The notes under the pieces: model-generated
Seen by the model: the letters and a program-made list of their open reading frames with translations, nothing else
The model's database searches: none
Told to the model about the DNA's origin: nothing
Position numbers and translations under genes: made by a program
Assembly (NCBI GenBank): GCA_028274925.1
Contig: JAQCNR010000025.1
Span: forward strand, 1-12,313
Length of the DNA stretch: 12,313 bases
Direction of reading: 5' to 3'
Origin: Halovenus sp.
GTDB taxonomy: Archaea > Halobacteriota > Halobacteria > Halobacteriales > Haloarculaceae
Shown here: one piece after another, positions 1 to 7,671 of the stretch
Position numbering within the stretch: position 1 is the stretch's first letter
How the letters are laid out: every line of letters begins with the position of its first letter

Positions 1-371
1 TCCAGCATCACCTCGATCCGCCCCACAAGTTCGGCCTTCGAGAAGGGCTTTGCCACAAAATCGTCAGCACCGGCGTCGAGTGCTTGCACGATATCTTCCT
101 CCCGGTTGCGGGAGGTCAACATGACGACTGGCAGACCGTTGAGCGTGTCGTGGTCCCGAATCCGTTCGAGGACCGACAGGCCGTCGAGTTCGGGCATCAT
201 CACGTCCAGCACCACGAGATCTGGTGGGTCGCTGGTCCGTGATTTGAGATGCTCCCAGCACGCAGCGCCATCTGTAAATGCCACCACGTCCCACCCATTG
301 TCAGTCAGGTTGAATTCGATGACCTCTCGAGTCGTCTCATCGTCTTCAGCGATGACTATGTGAGCAATCAT
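1..371 (-). CDS. Response regulator, receiver domain (partial, cut by left edge)
   Basis: CheY-like receiver domain, cytoplasmic, expected to take a phosphoryl group from a histidine kinase. The 123 visible residues form nearly a whole receiver domain: acidic pocket E9-D10-D11, phospho-accepting D56 in LVVLDVMMPELDG, switch threonine T86 in VVMLTS, and K108 in the KPF motif. All key residues are intact, so it should be phosphorylatable. The ATG at 369-371 begins 48 bases after the stop of the histidine kinase upstream on the same strand, so the two are probably co-transcribed cognate partners. The C-terminus lies outside the window. Whether it carries an output domain (HalX or other) or is a stand-alone receiver cannot be seen. 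The receiver call is near certain; the output is unknown. Confidence 0.93.
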   Translation of the reverse strand, partial: MIAHIVIAEDDETTREVIEFNLTDNGWDVVAFTDGAACWEHLKSRTSDPPDLVVLDVMMPELDGLSVLERIRDHDTLNGLPVVMLTSRNREEDIVQALDAGADDFVAKPFSKAELVGRIEVML

Positions 372-419
372 GTGCGTCTCTCATCAATACTTTGCCGCGG
401 ATGTGTTTGATTCCACGGG

Positions 420-2453
420 TCATTCGCTCTGTTCACCAGTTCGGATTTCGATGCGTGCTCCCTGGTCTGTGGCGGGGACTGAGAGCTCCCAACCGTGTGC
501 GTCCACGACATCGGTAACGCTCATGAGTCCGATTCCGGCCGCCGATGTCTCGTCTATTTCTCCGAGTGCTTCGAACTCAGTTCGACTCTTCTCCGAAAAC
601 CCTGGCCCGTCATCGGCGACGTAGAACCCCTCCTCGTCAGCGAGGGGGCCGACCTCCACGGTAACGTCGTCGCCGGCGTGTTCGACGCTATTGCGAAAGA
701 GATTGCCGAACAGTTGCAGCAGTCGTGTTTCATCTGCCTGTATCTCACCGAGGGGGTCGTCCACGGACAAGGTCGCTTTCGGGGCGTCGGTGTATGACCA
801 CGCCTCCTCCAGGATCGGTTGTAATCGGTGACTGCGTATGTTGACCGCCTGGCGCTCACCGCGTGCGATCAACAGCAACTCGTTGATGAGTCCCTCCATC
901 CGGTCTAGGGACTGTTCGACGCGGTCGAAATGCTGTGACTCGTTCGTCTCGCGGACAACCTCGAGAAACCCAATCGCGCCGGTCAGTGGGCTCCGAAGAT
1001 CGTGTGCCACGACATCGGCAAACTCTTCGAGGCGGTCGTTCTGTCGCTGGAGTGCTTCACCACGCTCGGCCAACTGTTCTTCGCGTTTGACTGCGGTGAT
1101 GGCCTCCGTGACCAACGCTTCCAGCAGTCGGAGGCTTTCGATATCGATCTCGTCGAACGCACGTGGCTCGGTCGCGGAACTTATGATGACGCCATGATTC
1201 CCGCAGGGAACGTGGACCTCTGACCGCAACGGTGTCTCCGAGTCGTACGATTCTGGTTGTTCGGTCAGGTCCTCGTACTGCTGGATTTCGCCACTGTCGA
1301 AACTCTCCCACAGGAGTGCGTCGCCTCGCGTGAACGTCGGGGCTTCCCCGACGATCCGCACTGCTTCGTCGGTTTCCGCCACCGGGCGTAACACGTCGTC
1401 GCTGGCGTCGTACTCCCAAAACGCACTCACCGGGAGATCGAACAGGTCCATGACCCCCTCGATCGTGATCTTTGCAACGTCTGTTGTCGTTTCAGCCGCC
1501 AACAACTGCTGTGATATCTCGTGCAGACCCTGCAAGCGTTCTTCGAATCGCTGTCTTGAAAGTTCGTACCCGGCCCACTGTCCAAGAAGCTTGACCACCT
1601 CCCGTTCGCCGGCGTTGAATTCCCGGTCACGGTTGTGTGGGGCCGCAAAGCAGAACGTCCCATAGAGGTTCTCTCCGACCATGACCTTCGTTCCGATATA
1701 ACAGCCCAAGTCGAACAGTTCGTACGCCGGGTCGTCTTCGCCCAACTCCGCTTGTGCGTCCTGCATACCGACCAGGTCGTCGCCTTGGATGGTTTTCCGA
1801 CAGTACGACTGGTCCAGCGGCGCGGTTTCGTCCGGTTGGAGCAGTGTGTGCTCGCCAACAGTGTGTACAATCTCTTGTGTGTCTTCCTCTATTCTCGACA
1901 GGAACCCAAACGGCAGATTCAGGTACTCACACCCGATGGAGAGGATGCGCTCGGCTTTTTGATCGAACGTGAGAGCGTCCTCTGCACCAACTTGATAGAG
2001 TTTGGCCAGTACCTCCTGTTTTCGTTCTGCCGCTCGCGCCCTCCGCTCGCGCTCTGTCACGTCCCGAACCACGCCGACGACATCATTATCGCCGTCGTCA
2101 TGGATATGTATCGAGACGCGAACGTCCACCACTCGCTTAGGTTCCTGGCCAATCTCGAACGTCAGCGTCTTGTCCTGGATCTCACCGTCGGCAAGACCGT
2201 CTATCGCGGTAACGAACCGCTCAAACTCTTCCGCCTGAACCAGTTGAGATTCAATGAGGGTGTCGAACGACTCGCCTAACAGTTCATCCCGGTCATGTTC
2301 GGTCAGTGAACAAAGAGCGTCGTTGACGTATGTGATGGTCCCATCCAGATTGACGACGAAAACGCCGTCTCGAACGGCTTCGATGATGGCCTGATAGGTG
2401 CTGGTACTCTCTTCGCTGTCCCCCAAAACGTCGTTGTGGGGGTCTGGACGCAT
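420..2453 (-). CDS. Soluble sensor histidine kinase, PAS-GAF-GAF-HisKA-HATPase
   Basis: Sensor kinase of 677 residues that should autophosphorylate on histidine and pass the phosphate to the receiver protein encoded just downstream. Domains in order: PAS with PAC (about 18-135, VVNLDGTITYVND), GAF (about 160-305), a second, more diverged GAF (about 308-455), a short coiled linker, HisKA (about 470-535) and HATPase (about 565-672). Catalytic landmarks are H484 in VVAHDLRSPL, N-box N584 and N588, G1 DDGPGF at 614-619, and G2 around G640-G642. There is no signal peptide or membrane helix, so it probably senses a cytoplasmic or diffusible cue through PAS or GAF; the ligand is not predictable. The C-terminal G2 region continues normally to the stop. 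The ATG at 2453 sits close to AT-rich sequence, but no convincing TATA box stands out. Some stretches are only about 47-53% GC, lower than the helicase gene. Confidence 0.95.
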   Translation of the reverse strand: MRPDPHNDVLGDSEESTSTYQAIIEAVRDGVFVVNLDGTITYVNDALCSLTEHDRDELLGESFDTLIESQLVQAEEFERFVTAIDGLADGEIQDKTLTFEIGQEPKRVVDVRVSIHIHDDGDNDVVGVVRDVTERERRARAAERKQEVLAKLYQVGAEDALTFDQKAERILSIGCEYLNLPFGFLSRIEEDTQEIVHTVGEHTLLQPDETAPLDQSYCRKTIQGDDLVGMQDAQAELGEDDPAYELFDLGCYIGTKVMVGENLYGTFCFAAPHNRDREFNAGEREVVKLLGQWAGYELSRQRFEERLQGLHEISQQLLAAETTTDVAKITIEGVMDLFDLPVSAFWEYDASDDVLRPVAETDEAVRIVGEAPTFTRGDALLWESFDSGEIQQYEDLTEQPESYDSETPLRSEVHVPCGNHGVIISSATEPRAFDEIDIESLRLLEALVTEAITAVKREEQLAERGEALQRQNDRLEEFADVVAHDLRSPLTGAIGFLEVVRETNESQHFDRVEQSLDRMEGLINELLLIARGERQAVNIRSHRLQPILEEAWSYTDAPKATLSVDDPLGEIQADETRLLQLFGNLFRNSVEHAGDDVTVEVGPLADEEGFYVADDGPGFSEKSRTEFEALGEIDETSAAGIGLMSVTDVVDAHGWELSVPATDQGARIEIRTGEQSE

Positions 2454-2655
2454 AGTTATACGTTATCTTCTTGAACAATAGGGATTTCGTTCCACCGAAT
2501 CAAAACGACGTGAAGGGTTGATTGTCGGCCAGTGCAGAACTTATCGATGCACTACTATCGAGTTACTCGTGGTGAATATCCCCCTCCATCTTGCACGGCA
2601 CATCCTGCCAAAATTACGAGAGAACTGTTTCGGTCTCTTCGATAAGGGCCAACAC
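2454..2655. other. Intergenic region between tiaS and the histidine kinase gene
   Basis: About 200 bases between the end of tiaS and the start of the histidine kinase, both transcribed leftward. It must hold the kinase promoter. The best minus-strand candidate is a weak CTATTG about 26 bases before the ATG. There is an AATTTT stretch on the minus strand near 2613-2620 that could help end tiaS transcription. I see no RNA gene, no strong hairpin and no convincing short ORF. Confidence 0.4.
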
Positions 2656-3921
2656 TCACCGTTCGGGGTGTATTAAGGCGTCGAATCCACCACGAACGAG
2701 CGGTTTTGCGATGTGCCGGCGCGCAACCGGCGGCACCTCGTACCAGCCCAGTTCGAGGGTGCGCTCGACTGGCTGCTCGACTTTTCCGGGCGCGCTCGTT
2801 GCACAGTCTCGACAGCGATAGCCCGCGTTCGCACCCACAGACTTCATTGACCGCCCGCAGTCGGGACAATCTGGCGTGACACGCTCGGTGTCGACGCGCT
2901 CTCGGAGTGCGAACTTTTCAAGTTTGAGTGTTCCGTCGGACACCTCCCCGCAGGCCGTAATCTGGTCGCCGACACGGAGGCCTCGCACGCGGTCACGGAA
3001 GCGTTTCGTTGGCTCGAAGGCAGCGGCTTGGAGTTGCTCGCCGCCGTCTTCGAGGTCGAGAAAGACGTGGCCGCCCTCGCGTGTCTCTGGTTCTGTTGCC
3101 ACTGTTGCAGTCAGACGGTAACTGTGGCCCTCGTGCACCGTCTCGATTGTTCCGGGCTGGAGGTGCGCATCCGTGCCCTGGTTGGTGACGAACAGGTGTC
3201 GGTCGGCGACGGCTTCGCTCTCGATTTGCTCGGCGACAGACCGGACAGCGTCGGGGTCGTCGCCCCTGATGCCGTGCAAGATCGGACACGGCGTTCGGGG
3301 GACGCAGACTGCTGTCTCCTCGACGCGGTCGACCGTGTCCCAGACGGTTGGATATCCAGCTTCGGCGGCCGCAAACACCGAGCCGTGATCGACCGCTCGC
3401 TCGCTCCCCCACCGCCCGCGTTCGCGGTAGGAGATACACTCGTAGGTCCACTCGTCGAAGGCTGTCCACGCCCCAACGGCCGCGAGCGCGCCGATTCGGC
3501 CCCGGCCGCCTGCTCGCGTCGCCGAGCGATATCCGACCTCCTCGATCAGTGTTCGCGCATCGGCGAGTTCGTGATGCGTCTGGATGGCATCGACGGCGAA
3601 TTGGGCAACTGGCTCGGGGGCACCGTCGGGCGAGCAGTCGGCCACGACGGCTCCCGGACTCGTCTGGTCGTCTCCTGTCGCCGCGCGGTCGAGCACCTCG
3701 TCGACAATTTCGTGTGCTGTTGCAGGCTCGATGTCGCAGTGGACGGCGACGGCGGCGTTCCCGCGTGTCTTGTGTTCAACTGCCGGATTCAGGCGAACGA
3801 GTAGCGTGCGCTCGACAGGTGCGCCAGCGTCTCGGAGCAGGCCCGCGAGTTCAGCGCCGAGATAGGTCGTACACATCCCAAGTGTTCGGGAGTCGGTGTC
3901 GTCGATGCCGACGATGGTCAC
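2656..3921 (-). CDS. tiaS: tRNA(Ile2) 2-agmatinylcytidine synthetase TiaS
   Basis: TiaS attaches agmatine to C34 of the AUA-reading tRNA(Ile2) using ATP, the archaeal counterpart of bacterial TilS lysidine formation, and is normally essential. From the GTG at 3921 it has 421 residues. The N-terminal kinase-like part shows GIDDTDS (5-11) and GMCTTYL with T18, aligning with the autophosphorylated Thr18 known from Archaeoglobus TiaS, then RLNPAVEHKTRGNAAV. A central OB-like region (about 275-345) and a C-terminal zinc ribbon (C352, C355, C370, C373) follow. An ATG at 3993 would add 24 residues, but a TATA-like TTTTAT centred about 25 bases before 3921 fits a leaderless GTG start, and the family begins right before GIDDTDS. 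The gene is divergent from the HTH regulator, with 112 bases between starts. All family landmarks are present. Confidence 0.95.
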   Translation of the reverse strand: MTIVGIDDTDSRTLGMCTTYLGAELAGLLRDAGAPVERTLLVRLNPAVEHKTRGNAAVAVHCDIEPATAHEIVDEVLDRAATGDDQTSPGAVVADCSPDGAPEPVAQFAVDAIQTHHELADARTLIEEVGYRSATRAGGRGRIGALAAVGAWTAFDEWTYECISYRERGRWGSERAVDHGSVFAAAEAGYPTVWDTVDRVEETAVCVPRTPCPILHGIRGDDPDAVRSVAEQIESEAVADRHLFVTNQGTDAHLQPGTIETVHEGHSYRLTATVATEPETREGGHVFLDLEDGGEQLQAAAFEPTKRFRDRVRGLRVGDQITACGEVSDGTLKLEKFALRERVDTERVTPDCPDCGRSMKSVGANAGYRCRDCATSAPGKVEQPVERTLELGWYEVPPVARRHIAKPLVRGGFDALIHPER

Positions 3922-3942
3922 GGGCAGCGTTACTCCGGCCGC

Positions 3943-3950
3943 GATAAAAC
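3943..3950 (-). promoter_or_regulatory. TATA-like element of tiaS
   Basis: The minus strand reads GTTTTATC here, with a CGAAAG stretch just upstream that could act as the BRE. Its centre lies about 25 bases before the GTG at 3921, the usual spacing from an archaeal TATA box to the transcription start. Transcription should therefore begin at or next to the GTG, giving a leaderless mRNA. This also argues against the ATG at 3993, which lies upstream of the box. Confidence 0.6.
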
Positions 3951-3997
3951 CGCTTTCGGAGCAAACCGCCGGAATTGGCTCCCGTACCGCCACAACT

Positions 3998-4005
3998 CAT
4001 ATAAG
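3998..4005 (+). promoter_or_regulatory. TATA-like element of the HTH regulator gene
   Basis: CATATAAG is centred about 32 bases before the ATG at 4034, predicting a transcription start a few bases before that ATG. It lies in the 112-base region shared with the divergent tiaS promoter. The two TATA-like boxes are about 55 bases apart, so factors bound at one could affect the other. Confidence 0.55.
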
Positions 4006-4033
4006 GGGTGGCTAGCTAACCTCCGGTATACAC

Positions 4034-4999
4034 ATGTCCCGGTCAGCACTGGTCGGAAACGTCACGGCGATGCTCGAAGACGCTGGCTTCCTGGTCAGCG
4101 AGCGCTGTGCTATCCGACCCAAGAGTTTCGACGTTGCGGCACGCCGGGGCGAAGACGTACTGTTGGTCAAGATTCTCGGCAACATCGACGCCTTCGACGC
4201 CCGGACCGGCGCGGAGATGCGTCGACTGGGCACCTACCTGAACGCGACGCCGATTGTCATCGGTCTGCGCACGCGTGACGAGGAACTCGACCCCGGAGTT
4301 GTCTACTTCCGCAACGGTGTGCCGGTGTTCTCGCCGGATACCGCGATGGACCTGTTCGTCGAAGAAGTCCCGCCGCTCATCTACGCCGCTCCTGGAGGAT
4401 TGTACGTCAACATCGACAGCGAAGTGCTGCAGGACGTCCGCCAGAGTCGCGACTGGTCGCTGGGCCGACTGGCGAAAGAACTCGGCGTCTCGCGGCGCAC
4501 CGTCTCGAAGTACGAGGACGGCATGGACGCGAGCGTCGAGGTGGCGGCCGAACTCGAAGACCTCTTCGACGCGCCGCTGACATCGCCGGTGACGGTGCTC
4601 GAAGATGGCGGCGAATCCGTTCGTGATACTGAGGACCCACCAGATGGCCCAGACGTGGCCGAGGAAGACGAGCCAATCGTGACGGTCCTCACCCGGGTCG
4701 GCTACGAGGTCCATCCGACCGACCGCGCGCCGTTCAAGACCGTCAGCGAAGACGAGGGCGAACAGGAGCAGATGCTCACCGGCCACTCCGAGTTCACCAA
4801 GACTGCCGAGAAGCGCGCCAAGATTATGTCTTCTGTGGGTCGGGTCACCCGAACCCAGTCAGTCTACGTCGTTGACCGCGCCCGCCGCGAGGCAGTCGAC
4901 GGGACAGCAATCATCGAAAAAGCGGAGATGGAGAACATCGAAGACCGCTCGGAACTGCGCAATCTCATTGTCGACCGGATCGAAGAAGAGCCAGCGTGA
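4034..4999 (+). CDS. Conserved archaeal HTH-type transcriptional regulator (putative)
   Basis: A 321-residue member of the widespread but poorly characterised archaeal family called putative HTH-type transcriptional regulatory protein. A Cro/C1-type helix-turn-helix spans about 130-180 (WSLGRLAKELGVSRRTVSKYE). Before it, residues 1-115 look like a restriction-endonuclease-type alpha/beta fold (AGFLVSERC, FDVAARRGEDVLLVKI with D33 and K46), but the acidic residue expected two before the lysine is L44, so cleavage is unlikely. An acidic, Pro-rich linker (about 188-214) leads to a C-terminal domain (about 215-321) that seems to repeat the N-terminal pattern. No metal-binding Cys/His cluster or membrane segment is visible. 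It is divergent from tiaS and 67 bases upstream of the helicase. Its targets are unknown; a role near DNA maintenance is only suggested by its neighbour. Confidence 0.85.
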   Translation: MSRSALVGNVTAMLEDAGFLVSERCAIRPKSFDVAARRGEDVLLVKILGNIDAFDARTGAEMRRLGTYLNATPIVIGLRTRDEELDPGVVYFRNGVPVFSPDTAMDLFVEEVPPLIYAAPGGLYVNIDSEVLQDVRQSRDWSLGRLAKELGVSRRTVSKYEDGMDASVEVAAELEDLFDAPLTSPVTVLEDGGESVRDTEDPPDGPDVAEEDEPIVTVLTRVGYEVHPTDRAPFKTVSEDEGEQEQMLTGHSEFTKTAEKRAKIMSSVGRVTRTQSVYVVDRARREAVDGTAIIEKAEMENIEDRSELRNLIVDRIEEEPA

Positions 5000-5004
5000 G
5001 GGTG

Positions 5005-5025
5005 GGTGTTGCGGAACAGCAACCC
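5005..5025 (+). other. Possible hairpin between the regulator and helicase genes
   Basis: GTTGC (5008-5012) pairs with GCAAC (5019-5023) around a six-base loop. A single bulged T (5007) lets two more G-C pairs form (5005-5006 with 5024-5025). It begins six bases after the regulator stop and ends shortly before the helicase TATA-like box. There is no T-run directly after it, so it is not a clear terminator. It may be chance. Confidence 0.3.
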
Positions 5026-5030
5026 GCGAC

Positions 5031-5046
5031 AGAAACGCCTATACTT
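5031..5046 (+). promoter_or_regulatory. BRE/TATA-like promoter of the helicase gene
   Basis: AGAAAC at 5031-5036 resembles an archaeal BRE, and CTATACTT at 5039-5046 a TATA box. The box centre is about 25 bases before the GTG at 5067, which predicts a leaderless mRNA starting at that GTG. The helicase is therefore probably transcribed independently of the regulator gene before it. Confidence 0.62.
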
Positions 5047-5066
5047 GCTGACCCCCGTCACCCGAT

Positions 5067-7469
5067 GTGACTCACAGTGCCGACGCCGAGACGGGAATCG
5101 CCGTCTCGGATGTCCTGCCGGACTTCGCTGGGGCGTTTCCCTTCGAGCGGTTCAACCGCATGCAATCGGAGACGCTGCCGGCGCTTCTGGATACGGAGGA
5201 CAACGTCGTCGTCAGCGCCCCCACCGCAAGCGGCAAGACTGCCGTCGCGGAGGTGGCCATCTGTCGAACACTCGACGCCGGCGGGACGGCACTGTTTCTC
5301 GCCCCGTTGCGTGCCCTGACCAACGAGAAAGAACGCGAGTGGGAACGCTTCGAGGAACTGGGCTACTCGGTGTACGTCGTCACTGGCGAACGTGACCTGA
5401 ACTCTCGGAAAGCTGAGCGTGCAGACGTGCTCGTGATGACACCTGAGAAGGCCGACTCCGCGACGCGAAAACACGACTCTCGGCGGTACTCCTTCGTGAC
5501 GGACATCGACTGCTGTATCATCGACGAAGTGCATCTGCTGGACTCCGAGCAGCGCGGGAGCGTCCTCGAAGTGACTATCTCTCGACTCCGACGACTCTGT
5601 GACCCTCGCGTCGTTGCGCTGTCGGCGACGATGCCCAACGTCGAGGACGTGGCGGCGTGGCTGGACGCACCCGACGAGACGACATTCTCCTTCGGCGACG
5701 AGTACCGCCCGGTCCCGCTGGAGGCTGATGTGACGACGTACACCCACGGCGAGAACGCATTCGCCGACAAATACCGCCGCCTGTACCGGGCGCTCGACCG
5801 CGCCGAGCCACACATTCGTGAGGATGGACAGGCGCTCGTCTTCGTCGCCTCGCGACAGGATACCGTGCAGGCAGCGAAGAAATCCCGCGACGAGATTGCC
5901 GAGCGAGATATTCCGATGGGCGCTCGCGGGGACTACGATTTTCACACTGACGCCGAGCAGTTGAGCAACGACACGCTCCGAAAGTCCGTGCTCGACGGTG
6001 TTGGCTTCCACCACGCCGGCCTCGCACGCGAAGACAAAAATCTCGTCGAGCAGTGGTTTCGCGAGGGAAAGATTCAGCTTCTCTTCTCGACGTCGACGCT
6101 TGCGTGGGGTGTCAACCTCCCTGCTCGGTGTGTCGTCATCCGCGATACGAAACACCACGACCCGCTGAAGGGCGAAGTCGAAATGAGTCCGCTGGACGTC
6201 CTCCAGATGCTCGGGCGTGCGGGTCGGCCGGGCTACGACGACAGGGGCTACGCGTGGGTCGTCTGTGATGGTGACTCGGTGAGCCGATATCGGGAGTTGC
6301 TCTCTGAGGGCAAACGAATTGAATCTCGACTGGCCGACCGCTCCAGTAGCGAGGAGGGCGGCCCGCCAGCGAGTGACTTGGCGGTGCATCTCAACGCCGA
6401 AATTGCGCTGGGCACGGTCACGGATATCGACGACGCGATGGACTGGCTGGAGACGACGTTTTACTTCGTGCGCGCACAGCGTGGCTCGGAGTACGTTGCC
6501 GGCGACGAACTCCGAAGCCGAGTGAGTGAGACGCTAGAGTGGCTCGTCGAAAACGAGTTCGTCGAGATGGATGGGCTTGCCATCGAGCCGACACCGCTGG
6601 GTCGCCTCACCTCGAAGTTCTATCTCGAACTCTCGACGGCGCGACGGTTCGGGACACTCGCCGACCGCACAGAGCTCTCGGAACTGGACGTGCTGACTGC
6701 CGTCGCGACGGCCGCCGAGTTCGACAGCGTCAGCGCGCGGTCGGACGAAGAGGACGCTATCGAGGCGGTGCTCGGCGAGCAGGCTGCAGAGCTCGAATCT
6801 GGCAGCCGGAAGGTGCTGGCTATCCTGAAGTCGGCGATGAACAACACCACGCCGGCCGCGCTGCGCAGTGACGCGTGGGTCATTCGACAGAATTCGCTCC
6901 GCCTGCTCGCGTCACTGCGAGCCATTGTCGACCGGTTCGGCACCGCGGCGCAGGCCAATCTGGTCTGTCGAGTCGAGGCCCGCGTCGAGACGGGCGTCAG
7001 CGCGGACGCGGTTGGGTTGACGGCTATCGATGGCGTCGGGTCGACGCGGGCAGGCACACTCGCCGCGGCGGGCTACGACTCGCCAGCCACGGTGGCAGCC
7101 ACAACACCCACGAAACTCGCAGCGGCTGGGGTCTCGCAGGGCGTTGCCGAACAACTCGTCGAGAGTGCGGCCGACCTGCCCGCTGTCGCTGTCGAGTGGG
7201 ATGGGTTCCCCGAGACCATTCCGGCCGGTGAGCGTGACCTGCAGGAGGTGACCGTGCGTTCGACAGCCGGCAGCGCCCGCGCTAGCCTGACCGTAACGGT
7301 CAACGGCGTCGAAATGACCACGAAGAGCACCTACCTTGGCGAAGCAACGCTCCCGGTTGGTGTCTTCGGCGGCGACACCGACGAACTCGACTTCGAGATT
7401 CGCGTCGTGTTTCCAGAACTGCCGCTCGACCCGATTTGCCGTCACAAAACGGTCCGCGTCGAGCGCTGA
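5067..7469 (+). CDS. hel308b: Ski2-like superfamily II DNA helicase, Hel308b type
   Basis: An 800-residue ATP-dependent helicase of the Hel308/Ski2-like group, expected to unwind branched DNA during repair and restart of replication. Visible motifs are FNRMQSE (Q-type motif, 29-35), motif I APTASGKT (51-58), motif II DEVH (153-156), motif III LSATMP (185-190), HHAGL (315-319), motif V STLAWGVNLPA (343-353) and motif VI QMLGRAGR (380-387). A winged-helix and ratchet region follows (about 430-640), then a helix-hairpin-helix (about 650-700, IDGVGSTRAGTLAAAGY) and a Sec63-like, Ig-type beta domain (about 705-800). Classical Hel308 has DEIH and lacks this tail, so this is the second haloarchaeal paralogue, usually called Hel308b. 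The symbol rests on recall of haloarchaeal naming; the helicase class is certain. The start is a GTG, since the overlapping ATG at 5065 is followed at once by a stop. Confidence 0.93.
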   Translation: MTHSADAETGIAVSDVLPDFAGAFPFERFNRMQSETLPALLDTEDNVVVSAPTASGKTAVAEVAICRTLDAGGTALFLAPLRALTNEKEREWERFEELGYSVYVVTGERDLNSRKAERADVLVMTPEKADSATRKHDSRRYSFVTDIDCCIIDEVHLLDSEQRGSVLEVTISRLRRLCDPRVVALSATMPNVEDVAAWLDAPDETTFSFGDEYRPVPLEADVTTYTHGENAFADKYRRLYRALDRAEPHIREDGQALVFVASRQDTVQAAKKSRDEIAERDIPMGARGDYDFHTDAEQLSNDTLRKSVLDGVGFHHAGLAREDKNLVEQWFREGKIQLLFSTSTLAWGVNLPARCVVIRDTKHHDPLKGEVEMSPLDVLQMLGRAGRPGYDDRGYAWVVCDGDSVSRYRELLSEGKRIESRLADRSSSEEGGPPASDLAVHLNAEIALGTVTDIDDAMDWLETTFYFVRAQRGSEYVAGDELRSRVSETLEWLVENEFVEMDGLAIEPTPLGRLTSKFYLELSTARRFGTLADRTELSELDVLTAVATAAEFDSVSARSDEEDAIEAVLGEQAAELESGSRKVLAILKSAMNNTTPAALRSDAWVIRQNSLRLLASLRAIVDRFGTAAQANLVCRVEARVETGVSADAVGLTAIDGVGSTRAGTLAAAGYDSPATVAATTPTKLAAAGVSQGVAEQLVESAADLPAVAVEWDGFPETIPAGERDLQEVTVRSTAGSARASLTVTVNGVEMTTKSTYLGEATLPVGVFGGDTDELDFEIRVVFPELPLDPICRHKTVRVER

Positions 7470-7671
7470 CGGCGATACCGCCGAATTTCGTGAGACGATA
7501 TCAGCGCCGTCGATAAAACTTTTAAATATCTCTCAACGGGTGTTAAAACGAATTGGAGAGTTGTAAACTGCGTAATTTATCGTGGAGCGAGCGAAAACGG
7601 AGCGAAATCTCGCTAACCATCTTCCCTTTATATGATGGGATAGCTCGAATGGGTGAATACAGAGCGAACCC
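7470..7671 (+). other. AT-rich intergenic region before the small membrane protein
   Basis: About 200 bases without a supported gene. Two 60-base lines counted by eye (7501-7560 and 7561-7620) are 40% and 45% GC, against 68% in one helicase line. It contains TTTTAAATAT near 7520-7529, which could be part of a T-rich helicase terminator or an extra TATA box. A short inverted repeat AGCGA-AATC-TCGCT lies at 7601-7614. A TTG-started frame across this stretch has no family resemblance and is probably not a gene. Confidence 0.5.
7627..7634 (+). promoter_or_regulatory. TATA-like element of the small membrane protein gene
   Basis: TTTATATG is centred about 41 bases before the ATG at 7672, predicting a leader of roughly 15 bases. 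GGTGA at about 7652-7656 partly matches the 16S anti-Shine-Dalgarno complement but lies 15 bases from the ATG, which is somewhat far. The box quality is good; the leader length is inferred. Confidence 0.5.

Noticed and set aside
3922..3993. N-terminal extension of TiaS from the ATG at 3993
   Set aside because: A TATA-like box sits inside it, 25 bases before the GTG at 3921, and TiaS proteins normally begin directly before GIDDTDS.
4007..4021. Apparent dyad around GCTAGC just before the HTH regulator
   Set aside because: Only the central six bases are a true palindrome; the flanking bases do not pair, so it is not a convincing operator.
5058..6389. A 443-codon open frame on the minus strand
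   Set aside because: It is antisense to the helicase motifs I to VI, has no recognisable domain, and is the kind of long shadow frame common in GC-rich coding sequence.
7601..7614. Small inverted repeat AGCGA-AATC-TCGCT as a terminator or CRISPR-like repeat
   Set aside because: The stem is only five bases, without a T-run, and is not repeated elsewhere in the window as far as I can see.
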